Assembly: GCA_965208385.1 (NCBI GenBank)
Contig: CBDBOO010000016.1
Coordinates: forward strand, 24,844-88,843
From: Endozoicomonas sp965208385
Lineage (GTDB): Bacteria > Pseudomonadota > Gammaproteobacteria > Pseudomonadales > Endozoicomonadaceae
Direction: 5' to 3'
Length of the DNA stretch: 64,000 nucleotides
How positions within the stretch are numbered: the first letter of the stretch is position 1; each line of letters starts with the position of its first letter. Positions 62,316-64,000 of this stretch are shown here, piece after piece. The notes beneath the pieces are model-generated. The model was not told where the DNA came from. It saw only the letters and a program-made list of their open reading frames with translations, and ran no database searches. Position numbers and translations under genes: made by a program.

Positions 62316-62714
62316 ATGAATAATGTAATCAGAAATGTGGCCTCTTTTGGCATAGGTTGTGCTTTGGCTTATGGCTCTCTTGGCTTTATAAGTCTGGCAG
62401 CATCAGTGCCGATTCCAGAGTTTTTGCACTCTGAAACAATGCTCTACATCGTTATTTTTACAGATGCTCTTATTGCCTTGATTGCTTCAGTGGCAACGCT
62501 TCTGTTAATGGCTATCTATAGAATGGTGTTTGGTCGCCAGTCCCTTCAGGAAGCCGTTTGTACCATCTTGCCAATCTTTTTGTATCTGGGTTATTTTGCT
62601 TTTGAAGGTTTGAGTGGAATGGCTACTGTGCTGGTTCCGGTATTTCTTCCCATGATTTTAATTGTATTGTTACCACTGCTTCGAAAGCCGGTAGTAGCAG
62701 AAGAAGCACTATAA
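62316..62714 (+). CDS. Small four-helix membrane protein, paralogue-like
   Basis: 132-aa membrane protein with four predicted helices. LLLMAIYRMVFGRQ...ILPIFLYLGYF...LSGMATVLVPVFLPMILIVLL matches the arrangement in the preceding 144-aa protein. AAGG precedes the ATG. Function unknown. Confidence 0.75.
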   Translation: MNNVIRNVASFGIGCALAYGSLGFISLAASVPIPEFLHSETMLYIVIFTDALIALIASVATLLLMAIYRMVFGRQSLQEAVCTILPIFLYLGYFAFEGLSGMATVLVPVFLPMILIVLLPLLRKPVVAEEAL

Positions 62715-62782
62715 AAAAGGGTCCTGCAGGCTATGGTTTCAATGGCTGTTGAAGGGCTTGAACAGATAAAAGGAATAAGTTC

Positions 62783-63346
62783 ATGTCCCATTCAGGAACC
62801 CATGTGGATGAATCATTTGAAAATAAAACGGTCTTTCTTGATCGGATTCCAGAGATACCGAGGCAGGAATTCCAGCGATTGAATCATCGTTACCTTCATC
62901 ATCAGCTAACCACTATAACAATTTTCTGGCTTGTTCTATGTGTCATTGCCAGCAGTGTGCAGTATTTTCAATTGCTGGAATTTACGGAGTTAACCGTCAA
63001 TGAATCAGTCAGGCCATGGCTGTGGCGAGGGCTGTTCATTCTGATAATAATAAGTACTGTCTGGCAGCCGGTACAGGTGAAAAATTGTAACTATCTATTA
63101 CGTGATCATGATGTTGTTTATAGGAAAGGTGTTTTCTGGAAAAAAGAGATTGCTGTGCCATTCAACCGGGTACAGCACATAGAGACGGGGAGAAGCCTCT
63201 TTGATCGATGGTTTTCCCTGTCTGAACTAAAGCTGTTCACGGCCGGTGGACACTCTGCCGATCTGGTGATTCCCGGTTTGAGTCAGAGCGATGCTGAACG
63301 CATCAAAGAATACATTTTGTCCAGAACCGGCGAATTGCATGATTGA
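62783..63346 (+). CDS. Bacterial PH-domain (DUF304) membrane protein, YdbS-like
   Basis: 187-aa protein with two transmembrane helices (about residues 49-69 and 85-100) and a C-terminal bPH2 domain (YRKGVFWKKEIAVPFNRVQHIETGRSLFDRWFSLSELKLFTAGG). ATG 62783 has AGGA upstream. It overlaps the next gene by 8 nt, the YdbS-YdbT arrangement known from many bacteria. Confidence 0.88.
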   Translation: MSHSGTHVDESFENKTVFLDRIPEIPRQEFQRLNHRYLHHQLTTITIFWLVLCVIASSVQYFQLLEFTELTVNESVRPWLWRGLFILIIISTVWQPVQVKNCNYLLRDHDVVYRKGVFWKKEIAVPFNRVQHIETGRSLFDRWFSLSELKLFTAGGHSADLVIPGLSQSDAERIKEYILSRTGELHD

Positions 63347-64000
63347 TGGCAGTATTAATGCATCTCCGGATCAATGGCAACGACTCGCGCCTGCTGCGAT
63401 CCTTCGATATAGTGCCGATTTCTTTATTCATCTGGTAAAAAACTGGACTAACTTCATACCGTTTATTGGGCTTTTTGCCGCAGCAGGTGAACAACGGTGG
63501 TTGTATTTAAGCATTGCGATTATTGCCTTGGGCCCTCTGGTTATTTCAGGAGCCATACTCCGTTACTGGTATTTCCAGTTTTCCTTTCAGGAGGGTTGCT
63601 GTCTTATTCGTCAGGGAGTCTTTAAAAAAAGCCGTACAACCGTGCAGTATGATCGGGTTCAGAATGTATCCATGAGTCAGCCGTTCTATTTCAGCTATTT
63701 CGGCTTGATGGAATTATCACTGGAAGGTGCAGGTTCTGTGGAGCAGGAAGTTAAGCTTTCCGGTATTCCTGAGCGTGTTGCGGTTGCATTACGAGACCGG
63801 ATTATTGCATTGAGCCATCAGTCTTCAGCGATAAACCCGGATGTTATTTCAGATGAAGCTCGTGGTGAAAATGGCATTGAATTGAAATCAGAATTACCCA
63901 CTGACAATGTGTTACTTCAGCAGCCTCTGAAAGAGATTATAAAATACGGTGTCACCAGCTTCAGTCCGTTGTTATTTGGTCTTATTGCAACGGTTGGTTT
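63339..64000 (+). CDS. Bacterial PH-domain (DUF304) membrane protein, YdbT-like, partial
   Basis: Open from ATG 63339 to the window edge without a stop (220 codons seen); the family is usually about 450-500 aa with several PH domains, so more than half lies outside. Visible: a membrane hairpin (about residues 36-75), a first bPH2 domain (CLIRQGVFKKSRTTVQYDRVQNVSMSQPFYFSYFGLMELSLEGAG), and the start of the next membrane segment (FSPLLFGLIATVG). It is translationally coupled to the YdbS-like gene. Confidence 0.87.
   Translation, partial: MIDGSINASPDQWQRLAPAAILRYSADFFIHLVKNWTNFIPFIGLFAAAGEQRWLYLSIAIIALGPLVISGAILRYWYFQFSFQEGCCLIRQGVFKKSRTTVQYDRVQNVSMSQPFYFSYFGLMELSLEGAGSVEQEVKLSGIPERVAVALRDRIIALSHQSSAINPDVISDEARGENGIELKSELPTDNVLLQQPLKEIIKYGVTSFSPLLFGLIATVG

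Noticed and set aside
1..64000. tRNA, rRNA or CRISPR features
   Set aside because: No cloverleaf-like arms with a TTCGA loop, no rRNA-like conserved blocks and no regularly spaced direct repeats were found; the tandem arrays have no spacers.

Overview
The window is a chromosomal segment of a marine-type gammaproteobacterium. The order plsC-gmhB-glyS-glyQ, then trkH/trkA-rsmB-fmt-def facing lysM-dprA, tsaC-hemF-aroE, and rsmG-parA-parB matches the origin-proximal region of Pseudomonas and Oceanospirillales. Very large low-complexity secreted proteins, ankyrin proteins, papain-fold proteins and many small palindromic elements suggest an Endozoicomonas-like, host-associated lineage. That genus assignment is inference.

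Layout. 1-5.1 kb: housekeeping genes (gmhA, plsC, gmhB, glyS, glyQ). 5.6-11.8 kb: one gene for a 2054-residue exported protein with an RGG/RD-like basic tract and a long disordered region. 11.8-17.8 kb: trkH, trkA, rsmB, fmt, def on the minus strand. 17.9-23.1 kb: an accessory block between def and lysM-dprA. It holds an ankyrin / clan-CD-protease-like gene broken by a 232-bp MITE, a nonsense codon and a frameshift, plus a repeat-containing disordered protein. 23.3-33.6 kb: lysM-dprA, a TetR regulator with an RND efflux pair sharing one operator sequence, purE, tsaC, hemF, aroE. 33.6-37.5 kb: two permuted papain-like proteins and a nest of mobile elements (two palindromic repeats of one family, an IS630-related MITE carrying a second copy of the 232-bp MITE, and an IS630 element whose end supplies the stop codon of the next gene). 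37.5-42.6 kb: M24 peptidase, oppD/C/B-like transporter genes, a secreted protein of unknown function. 42.7-50.7 kb: rsmG-parA-parB, LysR, fadL, a VOC protein, cpdB. 50.8-55.8 kb: a TonB-dependent receptor and an S9 peptidase. 56.2-64.0 kb: a yjfI-J-K-L-M-C cluster (PspA-like protein plus ATP-grasp ligase) with two extra exported-protein genes inserted, followed by two related small membrane proteins and a YdbS/YdbT-like PH-domain pair cut by the window edge.

No tRNA, rRNA or CRISPR array was recognised, and no consensus parS site or DnaA-box cluster was seen. Short 11-15-bp perfect tandem duplications are unusually common in intergenic DNA, and three of them lie across stop codons. The best candidates for new biology are the broken ankyrin/protease gene with its MITE (precise removal of which restores the reading frame), the giant exported protein, the tandem-repeat protein at 21.3-23.1 kb, the pair of permuted papain-fold proteins, and the extended yjf cluster.
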